DNA from: CAYZYO01 sp964482585
GTDB lineage: Bacteria; Bacillota; Syntrophomonadia; Syntrophomonadales; Syntrophomonadaceae
Length of the DNA stretch: 10,619 nt
Direction of reading: 5' to 3'
NCBI GenBank assembly: GCA_964482585.1
Contig: CAYZYO010000084.1
Coordinates: 1-10,619, forward strand
Of the stretch, positions 1 through 6,064 are shown piece by piece. The notes beneath the pieces are model-generated. The model made no database searches, was not told the origin of the DNA, and was given only the letters and a program-made list of their open reading frames with translations. How positions within the stretch are numbered: the first letter of the stretch is position 1; each line of letters starts with the position of its first letter. A program made the translations under genes and the position numbers.

Positions 1-285
1 AGATTAGGGATACCGGAAGCAAGCGGCAGAGAATTCTACCGTCCGACCGGGTGTAGTATCTGCCGGCAGCTGGGATACCAGGGAAGAATTGCCCTGCAGG
101 AAATAATGGTAATGGGTCCAAGAATCAGAGAATTGATAATAAAAGGAGAAACTTCCGAAGATGTAATTGAAAAAGCCGCTTTAGAAGAAGGAATGGTTTC
201 TATTAAACAGGACGGAATCAATAAGGCCTTCCAGGGGATAGTTTCCCTGGAGGAGGTTATGAAAGCAGTAATGCTGGAAGGATGA
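1..285 (+). CDS. pilB: Type IV pilus assembly ATPase PilB (GspE family), 3' end only
   Basis: The reading frame is open from base 1 and ends at TGA 283-285, giving the last 94 residues; the start lies off the left edge. The fragment reads RPTGCSICRQLGYQGRIAL followed by QEIM. This is the C-terminal part of GspE/PilB secretion ATPases, where a CxxC pair (Cys18 and Cys21 of the fragment) precedes the Gly-Tyr-x-Gly-Arg signature. In this family the CxxC is normally half of a four-cysteine zinc site; the other pair would be upstream. The remainder (LIIKGETSEDVIEKAALEEG, then the G-I-V-S-L-E-E-V motif) is the usual helical tail. PilB is a cytoplasmic hexameric ATPase that drives pilin polymerisation on the PilC platform. 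PilT-type retraction ATPases lack this CxxC region, so PilB is favoured over PilT. A GspE of a type II secretion or competence system cannot be excluded from the fragment alone, but the pilM/N/O genes downstream favour T4P. Confidence 0.93.
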   Translation, partial: RLGIPEASGREFYRPTGCSICRQLGYQGRIALQEIMVMGPRIRELIIKGETSEDVIEKAALEEGMVSIKQDGINKAFQGIVSLEEVMKAVMLEG

Positions 286-383
286 GGCTACGAGCCATTG
301 GTCTTTCCTGAGATTGTACGCTTGATATCATTAATTATTATTAGTAATAGTTTAATACCACAAAACAGGATCTTATAATATAG

Positions 384-428
384 AAGCACAATTAATGGGT
401 TTTTGCTTTTATTTTGTCTTTTTTTTAT
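384..428 (+). terminator. Possible weak rho-independent terminator after pilB
   Basis: A 5-bp stem (AAGCA 384-388 with TGCTT 404-408) encloses a 15-nt loop and is followed by a strongly T-rich run up to about 428. It lies about 100 bp after the pilB stop. The stem is short and AT-rich, so a functional terminator is only a possibility. It would fit with pilC having its own promoter further down. Confidence 0.25.
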
Positions 429-626
429 TATGAGGATTCTACTTAATTAACGGGTATTTTAGAACCGGGACTAAGCAAAGGATCTAGATAGCTCTTTTTC
501 TGGTATTCCCACCACTGATTGAGCCGGATCTAATCACAGTTGCAAGCCCAGATCGGCATAAAAGCGGCAAATATTTAGGTATTAGACATTAAGCCCATTA
601 ATATCTAAATTTATCCAAAAATTGTA

Positions 627-655
627 TTGTTATCCATAAAGGGTAATAGTATAAT
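627..655 (+). promoter_or_regulatory. Probable sigma-A promoter upstream of pilC
   Basis: TTGTTA (627-632) and a perfect TATAAT (650-655) are separated by exactly 17 bp. The predicted transcription start is about 661-663. This would leave a leader of about 135-210 nt before pilC, depending on which start codon is used. It suggests that pilC and perhaps the following pilus genes can be transcribed independently of pilB. The call rests on sequence match only. Confidence 0.5.
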
Positions 656-796
656 CGGGATAGAGTTTATTTTAAGAAGTACTACTTAATCAGGTAAATG
701 GGAAGTTTGAATAAGTCCAATAGTTCAGTTTGGTGTCAGGATGGCAGTATAAAAATAGATGGTAATTAACCCCCTCATGTCTGCAGAACACAACCA

Positions 797-2080
797 TTGA
801 TGAAAATCATAGCCTTATGTAATCCTGAGCATCAGCTGAGGATTTTAGATAGAAGTTGGGAGGGAAAAAGCCTGCAGTTTGAATACCGGGTAAAAGACGG
901 TAAGGGGAAAACCTATACAGGTATTGTAGAAACCGGAGATAAGATATCAGTTATAGAAAGGCTCGCAAATCAGAATCTTTATATACTTTCATTAAAAGAA
1001 GTAAAAAAAGCCAGATACCATATTAATATAGAATTCAATCTCAGAGTGAAGGTTAGGGACCTGATAATCATGACCCGGCAGTTGGCGGCTATGTTATCTG
1101 CGGGATTACCTATTTTAAGGTGTTTAAAAATCTTGGAGGAGCAGACCAGTAATAAAACATTAAAAAAAGCGGTTTGGCAGATAATAGATGATATAGAAAC
1201 TGGCCTGGCATTATGGCAGGCTGCAGCTAAACACCCTAAAATTTTTTCCCCTATATATGTTAATATGCTTAAGGCTGGAGAGGCAGGAGGTATACTTGAA
1301 CCGGTATTAGCGCGGCTCAGCAGCCATTTAGAACGGGAGCACAGCATTAACTCCCGGATAAAATCAGTCTCTATATACCCTATAATAATAATGATATCTG
1401 CTCTGGCAGTAGTGGTTTTTATCCTGGCATTCATAATGCCCACCTTTGCTTCCATGTTTCAATCTGCTGGGGCCGAACTCCCCCTTTTTACCCTGATGCT
1501 ATTTAATATTGGGACCGCTCTAAAAACCAGGTGGTTACCAATTGTAATATTTTTTATACTCCTTATATTTTTTTTAAAACTATGGAAGAAAACCCCTGGA
1601 GGGAAAATGTTTTTCGATAGATTATACCTGCAAATACCGGTTATTGGCCAGACTGTATCTCAAATTGCTGTTGCCCGTTTCACCCGTACCCTGGGCATTT
1701 TATTGAAATCAGGGATACCAATTCTTCAAGCCCTGCAGGTGAGTGAAGAGGTGGTCGGAAATGCAGTTATAACCAAAGGGATACGAGAAGCCCGGACAAG
1801 TATCAGTGAAGGAGCCTCAATAACCGGCCCGCTGAAAGAAACCGGAGTTTTTGAACCTATGATTACCCAGATGATTGCGGTCGGGGAGGAAACAGGAACC
1901 CTGGATGATATGCTTATACTTATGGCTGACTACTATGAAAATGAAAGCATGTATGCTATTGATACCATGATGTCTTTAGCCGAGCCGCTTCTCATACTAT
2001 TGGTAGGATTGATAGTAGGTGGCTTAATTATAGCTATGCTTTTGCCCTTGTTTAAAATGATGAGTATAGTGGGACTTTAA
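797..2080 (+). CDS. pilC: Type IV pilus inner-membrane platform protein PilC (GspF family)
   Basis: PilC is the polytopic membrane platform that couples the PilB motor to pilin extraction and assembly. The product shows the two tandem GspF/T2SF domains: about residues 88-211 (RQLAAMLSAGLPILRCLKIL, then the KAGEAGG motif) and 291-413 (VARFTRTLGILLKSGIPILQ, then VGEETGTLDDML). Membrane segments are expected near 194-215, 244-262 and 387-417. The family's N-terminal FEYRVKDGKGK segment is at residue 28 rather than near residue 2-5. The listed start is TTG 797, directly followed by ATG 800, and neither has a clear ribosome binding site. A GGGAGGG at 858-864 sits 7 bp before CTG 872, which would give a family-like N-terminus (M-QFEY) and about 402 residues. 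The start is therefore uncertain. The coding region is otherwise intact, and its neighbours (pilB, pilins, pilMNO) support the T4P assignment over type II secretion. Confidence 0.95.
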   Translation: MMKIIALCNPEHQLRILDRSWEGKSLQFEYRVKDGKGKTYTGIVETGDKISVIERLANQNLYILSLKEVKKARYHINIEFNLRVKVRDLIIMTRQLAAMLSAGLPILRCLKILEEQTSNKTLKKAVWQIIDDIETGLALWQAAAKHPKIFSPIYVNMLKAGEAGGILEPVLARLSSHLEREHSINSRIKSVSIYPIIIMISALAVVVFILAFIMPTFASMFQSAGAELPLFTLMLFNIGTALKTRWLPIVIFFILLIFFLKLWKKTPGGKMFFDRLYLQIPVIGQTVSQIAVARFTRTLGILLKSGIPILQALQVSEEVVGNAVITKGIREARTSISEGASITGPLKETGVFEPMITQMIAVGEETGTLDDMLILMADYYENESMYAIDTMMSLAEPLLILLVGLIVGGLIIAMLLPLFKMMSIVGL

Positions 2081-2094
2081 CAGGATGCAAAAAA

Positions 2095-2118
2095 ATTACC
2101 AAAGGGTTTTTGGATAAT
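2095..2118 (+). terminator. Small hairpin after pilC, doubtful terminator
   Basis: Fifteen bases after the pilC stop, ATTACCAAA (2095-2103) pairs with TTTGGATAAT (2109-2118) through a 9-bp stem with one bulged A and a 5-nt loop. No T-run follows, so it is not a canonical intrinsic terminator. It could protect the 3' end of the transcript or be incidental. Confidence 0.25.
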
Positions 2119-2271
2119 GCTCTATTAATAATCAAAATTTTCCAATTTTATTAAAAAGTTGTTTTGCTTTCGACAAATCTATATTTTATTTAATGATTGA
2201 ACCAGGGATTGTTGACTAAAGGGAGATTACCAAACTAGTTAGACCTGGTATTTTTATTTTAATTAAATTAA
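2119..2271. other. AT-rich intergenic stretch, part of the pilC-pilin gap
   Basis: The pilC-to-pilin gap (2081-2440) is about 360 bp and contains no gene. This part is AT-rich. A weak inverted pair, TACCA (2228-2232) with TGGTA (2246-2250), is followed by TTTTTATTTT and may be a feeble terminator or operator. TTGACT at 2212-2217 resembles a -35 box, but no good -10 box stands at the right distance. The remaining right part of the gap is occupied by repeat copy 1. Confidence 0.3.
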
Positions 2272-2408
2272 ATTCCACTGCAAAAACTCTAATTCTTGTA
2301 TCGTAGAGGAGACTTTAGTCTCCGGCCAGCCGAATAATAAAGGTATTTAGAGAAGAATGAAGTCTCCTCTACGCTATAATGTATAGATATTACTTTACGC
2401 AGTGGAAT
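2272..2408. repeat. Palindromic repeat element, copy 1 (reverse orientation), MITE-like
   Basis: A 137-bp unit bounded by perfect 10-bp terminal inverted repeats: ATTCCACTGC (2272-2281) and GCAGTGGAAT (2399-2408). Inside, a perfect 13-bp inverted repeat (CGTAGAGGAGACT 2302-2314, AGTCTCCTCTACG 2361-2373) forms the stem of a longer palindrome. Bases 2302-2334 match the reverse complement of 2911-2945 in copy 2 with about three differences (two substitutions and one extra base), so this copy lies in the opposite orientation to copies 2 and 3. A perfect TATAAT (2375-2380) lies inside the right half, but no -35 box is recognisable at 16-18 bp. The element ends about 30 bp before the pilin gene and could supply its promoter or leader; that is inference. 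No transposase is encoded. Confidence 0.75.
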
Positions 2409-2440
2409 CAAATTACGAAAATTAAAGGGGAGGGAGGTTG

Positions 2441-2812
2441 GTGAAAATCAGCCGGAAATTAAAGAGGAATATTAATCAAAAGGGTTTTACGTTAATTGAG
2501 CTGATTATTGTTCTAGCGGTGTTAGCTGTTCTGTTAACAATAATAGTACCCCAATTTGGCAAAGTATTATCTGATGCAAGAGAGAAAGCTAACGAAGCTA
2601 ATCTACAATTATTACAAAATGCAGTTGATTTATACATAGTTAATGAAGAAATAAATGCAGATAGTGTTGAGAATTTTAAAGATGTAATTGAAAAAGGTTA
2701 CTTAACTGATGATGCGCTGTCTCCGCCATCAGGTTATCCAGAATATACTGTAAATGATGGTATTGTAGGTCCACAGCCAGAACCAGAAGAAGAACCAGAA
2801 GAGGAAAATTGA
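2441..2812 (+). CDS. Type IV pilin-like protein (PilA/GspG-type) with acidic C-terminal tail
   Basis: A class III prepilin: a 15-residue positively charged leader ends in Gly15, followed by FTLIE with the conserved Glu at mature position 5 (residue 20) and a hydrophobic helix at about 16-38. The mature protein would be about 108 residues, short for a major pilin but in the GspG/PilA range of Gram-positive T4P. After the N-terminal helix (DAREKANEANLQLLQNAVDL) the globular part is small, with FKDVIEKGYL and a PSGYPEYTV segment typical of short GspG-like pilins. The C-terminus (111-123) is low-complexity Pro/Glu, with 7 Glu in 13 residues. A pilD-type peptidase would process it. GTG 2441 is preferred: the AAGGGGAG box is 8 bp away, whereas TTG 2438 is closer. 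The gene stands alone between two inverted copies of a palindromic repeat. It may be the major pilin; that is inference from family resemblance. Confidence 0.85.
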   Translation: MKISRKLKRNINQKGFTLIELIIVLAVLAVLLTIIVPQFGKVLSDAREKANEANLQLLQNAVDLYIVNEEINADSVENFKDVIEKGYLTDDALSPPSGYPEYTVNDGIVGPQPEPEEEPEEEN

Positions 2813-3053
2813 TTTAATATGAATTATTAGTACGATAATAAACGCTTAGTGCAACCACCTAACCGAATAGAACCGTAGAGGCGACTTCAGTCGCCGCCCT
2901 TTCATCCTGAATTCCGGCTGGCCGGAGACTGAAGTCTCCTTTACGGTGTTAATCCGTGTTAAATCTGTGTTCATCTGTGGTTAATCACCTTGCTTTATTT
3001 TCATGGGTGGTTGGGTCCTCCGGCATTGGGGATTAATTCGAAAGTGAGTTTAG
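2813..3053. other. Gap between the pilin gene and the first minor pilin gene (241 bp)
   Basis: Most of this gap is filled by repeat copy 2 (2852-3030). The rest is AT-rich and featureless, apart from a weak ribosome-binding-like GTGAG at 3044-3048 for the next gene. I saw no convincing promoter, so the minor pilin genes may be read through from the pilin gene across the hairpin. Confidence 0.4.
2852..3030. repeat. Composite palindromic repeat element, copy 2
   Basis: Two modules. Module A is an imperfect palindrome: 2871-2890 pairs with 2929-2948 with about 17 of 20 positions matching. It contains the local hairpins GGCGACTTCAGTCGCC (about 2880-2894) and GGAGACTGAAGTCTCC (about 2924-2939), so two alternative foldings exist. 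Module B (2951-2987) is three degenerate 10-11-bp units of the form aatccgtgtt / aatctgtgtt / atctgtggtt, then AATCACC. CAACCACC (2852-2859) and GGTGGTTG (3006-3013) form 8-bp terminal inverted repeats, and similarity to copy 3 continues to about 3030. Module A corresponds to copy 3 at 8521-8596, and module B to 8701-8737, both in the same orientation. Confidence 0.8.
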
Positions 3054-3494
3054 ATGGCTGCTATTATTATGTCCATAAACATAAATTGCCTGAAAAAAGA
3101 TGAAAAAGGCTTAACCCTGATTGAAGTGCTAATAGCCCTGGTTATATTCTCCCTGATAGCAGTATCTGTAGTATCGATGTATATACCGGCTGCTATGTGG
3201 GTGGAAAAGGCAGGTAAAGAGACCAGGGCGCTTTATTATGCATCAGGGATAATAGAAGACCTCAGAGCCCATAATGAAAATCTCTATGAAGTAACCAGAA
3301 CTGTTCCTGGTGATGAAAACCTTAACCTGAATCACGGCTGTAAACCGGATGATATGACAGCAGAGATAACAATAGATTTACGGGGAGATCAAGGACTGAA
3401 CAATCTATATGAGGTTACGGTCACTGTCAGCTGGTTTGAACAGGAAATACCGGACAGCCTTATTCTTGCAACAATAATCAGAAAAATTCAATAA
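3054..3494 (+). CDS. Minor type IV pilin, PilV/GspI-like
   Basis: A prepilin with a leader ending in Gly19, then LTLIEV with Glu at mature position 5 (residue 24) and the hydrophobic helix LIALVIFSLIAVSVVSMYIP. The C-terminal YEVTVTVSWFE segment (residues about 119-129) is the usual strand of PilV/GspI-type minor pilins, whose members end soon after a V-x-V-x-W pattern. In related systems the I protein pairs with J and K at the fibre tip and primes assembly. ATG 3054 is the first possible start after an in-frame TAG (3051-3053); ATG 3069 would give a 14-residue leader and is an alternative, and neither has a strong ribosome binding site. It is followed 25 bp later by a PilW-like gene and then a PilX-like gene, matching the I-J-K order. 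Pilin status is certain from the motif; the subtype is inferred. Confidence 0.85.
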   Translation: MAAIIMSININCLKKDEKGLTLIEVLIALVIFSLIAVSVVSMYIPAAMWVEKAGKETRALYYASGIIEDLRAHNENLYEVTRTVPGDENLNLNHGCKPDDMTAEITIDLRGDQGLNNLYEVTVTVSWFEQEIPDSLILATIIRKIQ

Positions 3495-3519
3495 AGAGAA
3501 AACAAAGGGTGATTACTTT

Positions 3520-3957
3520 ATGAACCATATACAGGATGATAAAGGCCTGACAATTATTGAATTACTGGTGGCTCTTTTTTTGCTATCTCTTGTCATGAGC
3601 AGTCTAATGACTGCCTATTGGAGCGGCAGCAGAGCATTTAAAAGGCAGACTGCAGGAACAGATGCCCGGTATATGGCACGAACAGCTATGCAGTGGCTTA
3701 TTTCCGATATCAGGGAAGCCGCAGAATTTACTATAGAGGGAAATAGACTGCTTATTCAAACCCCTGATAATGAAGGTATCTGGTATAGGCTTGATGACAG
3801 TAATCAGCTTCTTCGTAATAATGTGCCGGTAGCTGAAAACATCAGCGATATTACGTATAATACTGGTTTCAGGTTAATAGAAGTGACTGTTGTGGCAGTA
3901 GTGAATGATGAAGTCTATACCCTTTCCGGCAGTGTTAGTCCCAGGAGGCAGAACTAA
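3520..3957 (+). CDS. Minor type IV pilin, PilW/GspJ-like
   Basis: The short leader ends in Gly9, followed by LTIIE (Glu at mature position 5, residue 14) and a hydrophobic helix to about residue 31. The next segment (WSGSRAFKRQTAGTDARYMA, then the RTAMQWLISDIREA stretch) is the long amphipathic region typical of PilW/GspJ, which pack at the fibre tip. The IWYRLDDSNQLLRNNVPVAE block (87-106) is the Y-x-l-x...L-x-R-x feature seen in this subfamily. The start is ATG 3520, with AAAGGGTG 3504-3511 as ribosome binding site at a normal distance. It lies 25 bp after the PilV/GspI-like gene and 27 bp before the PilX-like gene, and is likely co-transcribed with them. The prepilin call is firm; the J/W assignment is by resemblance and gene order. 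Confidence 0.85.
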   Translation: MNHIQDDKGLTIIELLVALFLLSLVMSSLMTAYWSGSRAFKRQTAGTDARYMARTAMQWLISDIREAAEFTIEGNRLLIQTPDNEGIWYRLDDSNQLLRNNVPVAENISDITYNTGFRLIEVTVVAVVNDEVYTLSGSVSPRRQN

Positions 3958-3984
3958 CTTTCATACAAAATATGGGGTGGTTTT

Positions 3985-4497
3985 TTGTCCGCAAAAAGAG
4001 AGGAAAAACATAGTCAAGATGGCAATTTGGTCCTCACAGCGTTAATTATATTTTGGGCATTATTGGTGATGGGAACGGCAGTTATCAAAATATCCAGTAT
4101 GGAAATCAAAATGAGCAGTTATGCTTTTAAGGCTGAACAGGCCCAGCAGGCAGCCGATGCCGGAGTGGATTGGGTGGTAGAGAAAATTTACAGAGAACTG
4201 CAAAACCACCTGGCAGATGAAGTGTTGCCAGAAGTTTTTTCTTTTACCGGTCCTGATCTCCACCTGGGGTCAGTGAATATAGATTATATCACCCGGTTAA
4301 ATCAGACTTCGAACCCTGAGGAGGAGAATTATTGTATCTATAGTGTTAAAGCTAGCGGATTCTATGCAGGGGCTGGTAAAACGGTTAAGGTTACAGTTAG
4401 ATATAATTATACCGGGGGATATACTAATGATGAATCTTTTATTTCCCGGAATTATTTAGACCGGGGAAGAATTATTACCTATAAAATTGAGAACTAG
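3985..4497 (+). CDS. Minor pilin-like tip protein, PilX/GspK-like, lacking Glu5
   Basis: The leader (SAKREEKHSQDG, ending at Gly13) is followed by NLVLTALIIFWALLVMGTAV, a hydrophobic helix at about 15-38. The residue at mature position 5 is Thr instead of Glu. Absence of Glu5 is a known trait of GspK and PilX-type proteins, which cap the pseudopilus tip. The following segment AFKAEQAQQAADAGVDWVVE (47-66) is the characteristic PilX N-terminal pattern (A..AAdaG...A). The rest (to Asn170) is a small beta-rich domain with VNIDYITRLNQTSN and VKVTVRYNYTGGY. The start is TTG 3985, with GGGGTGG (3974-3980) 4 bp upstream; no ATG or GTG nearby fits better. It sits immediately before pilM (17-bp gap). 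PilX/GspK-like is inferred from the helix pattern, the lack of Glu5 and its position after J-like and I-like pilins. Confidence 0.75.
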   Translation: MSAKREEKHSQDGNLVLTALIIFWALLVMGTAVIKISSMEIKMSSYAFKAEQAQQAADAGVDWVVEKIYRELQNHLADEVLPEVFSFTGPDLHLGSVNIDYITRLNQTSNPEEENYCIYSVKASGFYAGAGKTVKVTVRYNYTGGYTNDESFISRNYLDRGRIITYKIEN

Positions 4498-4514
4498 GTT
4501 ATAGGAGGTTTAAG

Positions 4515-5513
4515 GTGTTTTTTAAAAAGGGGCCAGGTATAGGGTTGGATATTGGCAGTAAAAAAATTAAACTGGTCCAGGTTAAGAGACATAGCACCTA
4601 TTTAGAAATAGTCAAATTCAAGAGTATATTTACTCCCCCGGCAGCTATTGAAACCGGTTATATTGTTGATCCACAGCGGCTGGGGCAAGAAATAGGAATC
4701 CTGGTAAAAGATCTAAGCCTTAAAGGAAGACGTGTGGTGTCTATGATTCCCGCACAGCATGTTTATACGCAAAATATTATCTTGCCCAGGATGAACCCGG
4801 CAGAATTAAAGGAAGCAATTACTTACCAGGCAATGATGTTTTTGCCTATTCCAATTGAAGAGACGGTTATAGATTTCTGCCCCTTTCGGGAGTTCAGGGA
4901 TGAAGAAGGGGAAAAAATAGAGGTGTTTTTTACCGCTGCTCGCAAGCAACATCTAGAAAAACTAATCGAGGCTGTCCAGATTGCCGGACTAAAACTGGCT
5001 GTGGCAGAAATTGAACCCCTGGCAATATACCGTATATTAGGAACAATTAATGATTCAGAGATAAAGGCTTTTTTGAATATAGGTGCTTCCCGCTCATATT
5101 TTTCAGTATTCAAACGGAATATACTCATCTCTTTTCACTCCCTGGCGTTTGGCAGTTCCTTATTCCTGCAGGATATGGATTTTCATGGTAACGGATTAGA
5201 TAAAATTGATATAAATGTAATTCCCCAGTATAACAATACTCTAAGAGATGTTATAAACGAGGTTTTTAGAACGGTGGAATACTATAACCTGAATAACCGG
5301 GGACAGGAGATAAGCAAGATAATACTCTGTGGAGGTGGAGCACGTATTAGAGGGCTTGATAAGAGCCTGTCCCGGGGGGTAGGCTGCAGTTTCGAAATAG
5401 CTAATATCCTGCCTGGTTTAATACTTCCGGAAAACATTAATGAAGATAATAAAAGAGAATTACAGTATGATTTCCCGGCGGCTGTAGGATTGGCAGCCAG
5501 GGAGGTGGTCTAG
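4515..5513 (+). CDS. pilM: Type IV pilus assembly protein PilM (actin-like ATPase fold)
   Basis: PilM is a cytoplasmic actin/FtsA-like protein that binds the N-terminal tail of PilN and links the assembly motor side to the membrane scaffold. The phosphate-1 loop GIGLDIGSKKIKLVQV is at about 8-23 and the adenosine-binding loop IILCGGGARIRGLDKS at about 269-284. The usual PilM hallmarks MIPAQHVYTQ (77-86) and EAITYQAMMFLPIPIEET (100-117) are present. The phosphate-2 motif reads FLNIGASRS (186-194), with Asn188 where most members have Asp. The length of 332 is slightly below the usual 345-360. The start is GTG 4515 with AGGAGG 4503-4508, 6 bp away. The stop codon (5511-5513) overlaps the pilN start by one base, so translation is probably coupled. 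Confidence in the family is high; whether it hydrolyses ATP is unknown. Confidence 0.95.
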   Translation: MFFKKGPGIGLDIGSKKIKLVQVKRHSTYLEIVKFKSIFTPPAAIETGYIVDPQRLGQEIGILVKDLSLKGRRVVSMIPAQHVYTQNIILPRMNPAELKEAITYQAMMFLPIPIEETVIDFCPFREFRDEEGEKIEVFFTAARKQHLEKLIEAVQIAGLKLAVAEIEPLAIYRILGTINDSEIKAFLNIGASRSYFSVFKRNILISFHSLAFGSSLFLQDMDFHGNGLDKIDINVIPQYNNTLRDVINEVFRTVEYYNLNNRGQEISKIILCGGGARIRGLDKSLSRGVGCSFEIANILPGLILPENINEDNKRELQYDFPAAVGLAAREVV

Positions 5514-6064
5514 TGGCAGAACCTGAAAAGGATATCTATATTAATCTACTTAAACGGGATACCAGCCGATTGATAAAAAATTCTATTATCATATCGGCAA
5601 TTTTAATTTTTTTAATCCCAGCAGGTTTAATAGGAATGCAGTATAGATTGGCATTAGATCAACTGGCCCGGGAGCAAAATATCAATACCGGCATAAAAGC
5701 AGAGATTGAAGCCAAACAGATTTCCCGGGAACTGTTAAAGGCTAATCAGGAACTAAAAAACCATATACAAAAGAAGAATCAGGCTGTTGAGGAAGCGGAA
5801 AAATCAAGGGTATCTTATATCAGGGTTTTAGACACCATAGAACAGGCTGTACCTGGTACTACTATACTGCTTGAAAAAATTGAGATTAAAGACCGGGATC
5901 TAATTATGAATGGCTGCTTTTATGAACCTACTGATTTCACTCAATTCCTGCTGGCCTTAAACCAGAACCCTTTGATAAAAAATATTAAGGTTTTGTCATC
6001 AAACATAGAAGAAAATAAAGGAATTTTTACCCTGCATATGGAATGGGAGGCGGAGATAAAGTGA
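5513..6064 (+). CDS. pilN: Type IV pilus assembly membrane protein PilN
   Basis: PilN is a bitopic inner-membrane protein whose cytoplasmic tail inserts into PilM and whose periplasmic (or extracytoplasmic) part dimerises with PilO. The PilM-binding INLL motif is at residues 10-13 (YINLLKRD), a transmembrane helix at about 23-41, a coiled-coil-like stretch at about 46-105, and a small alpha/beta domain with LEKIEIKDRDLIMNGCF (120-136) at the C-terminus, as usual for the family. The length of 183 is typical. The start is GTG 5513, overlapping the pilM stop (tag-tg arrangement), with GGAGGTGG at 5501-5508 as ribosome binding site inside pilM. The stop overlaps the pilO start by 4 bp (GTGA, 6061-6064). 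Confidence 0.93.
   Translation: MAEPEKDIYINLLKRDTSRLIKNSIIISAILIFLIPAGLIGMQYRLALDQLAREQNINTGIKAEIEAKQISRELLKANQELKNHIQKKNQAVEEAEKSRVSYIRVLDTIEQAVPGTTILLEKIEIKDRDLIMNGCFYEPTDFTQFLLALNQNPLIKNIKVLSSNIEENKGIFTLHMEWEAEIK

Larger units (their letters stand above)
286..796. other. Gene-free gap between pilB and pilC (511 bp)
   Basis: No open frame of convincing length or codon character is present on either strand. In many bacteria pilT sits between pilB and pilC, but I could not recognise any PilT motif (Walker A, Asp box, His box) in translated pieces. The left part is T-rich (about 399-428) and could hold a transcription stop. The middle part holds a good sigma-A-like promoter (627-655). The gap shows no similarity to the palindromic repeats of the other gaps. 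It may be a decayed region, but nothing in it is identifiable. Confidence 0.6.

Noticed and set aside
470..560. Cyclic di-GMP riboswitch-like words (GGGACTAAGCAAAGG ... GAGCCGG) before pilC
   Set aside because: Only scattered words match; the paired stems and conserved tetraloop receptor of the class I riboswitch cannot be assembled.
286..796. Decayed pilT or another pseudogene in the pilB-pilC gap
   Set aside because: No Walker A, Asp-box or His-box pattern or other family motif could be read in any frame of the gap.
979..1455. Long antisense open frame inside pilC
   Set aside because: It is opposite a clear GspF-family gene, has no family resemblance and lacks a sensible ribosome binding site; a shadow of coding sequence.
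2852..3030. CRISPR array
   Set aside because: The repeated units are palindromes and 10-11-bp degenerate words without regular spacers, and no cas gene is present.
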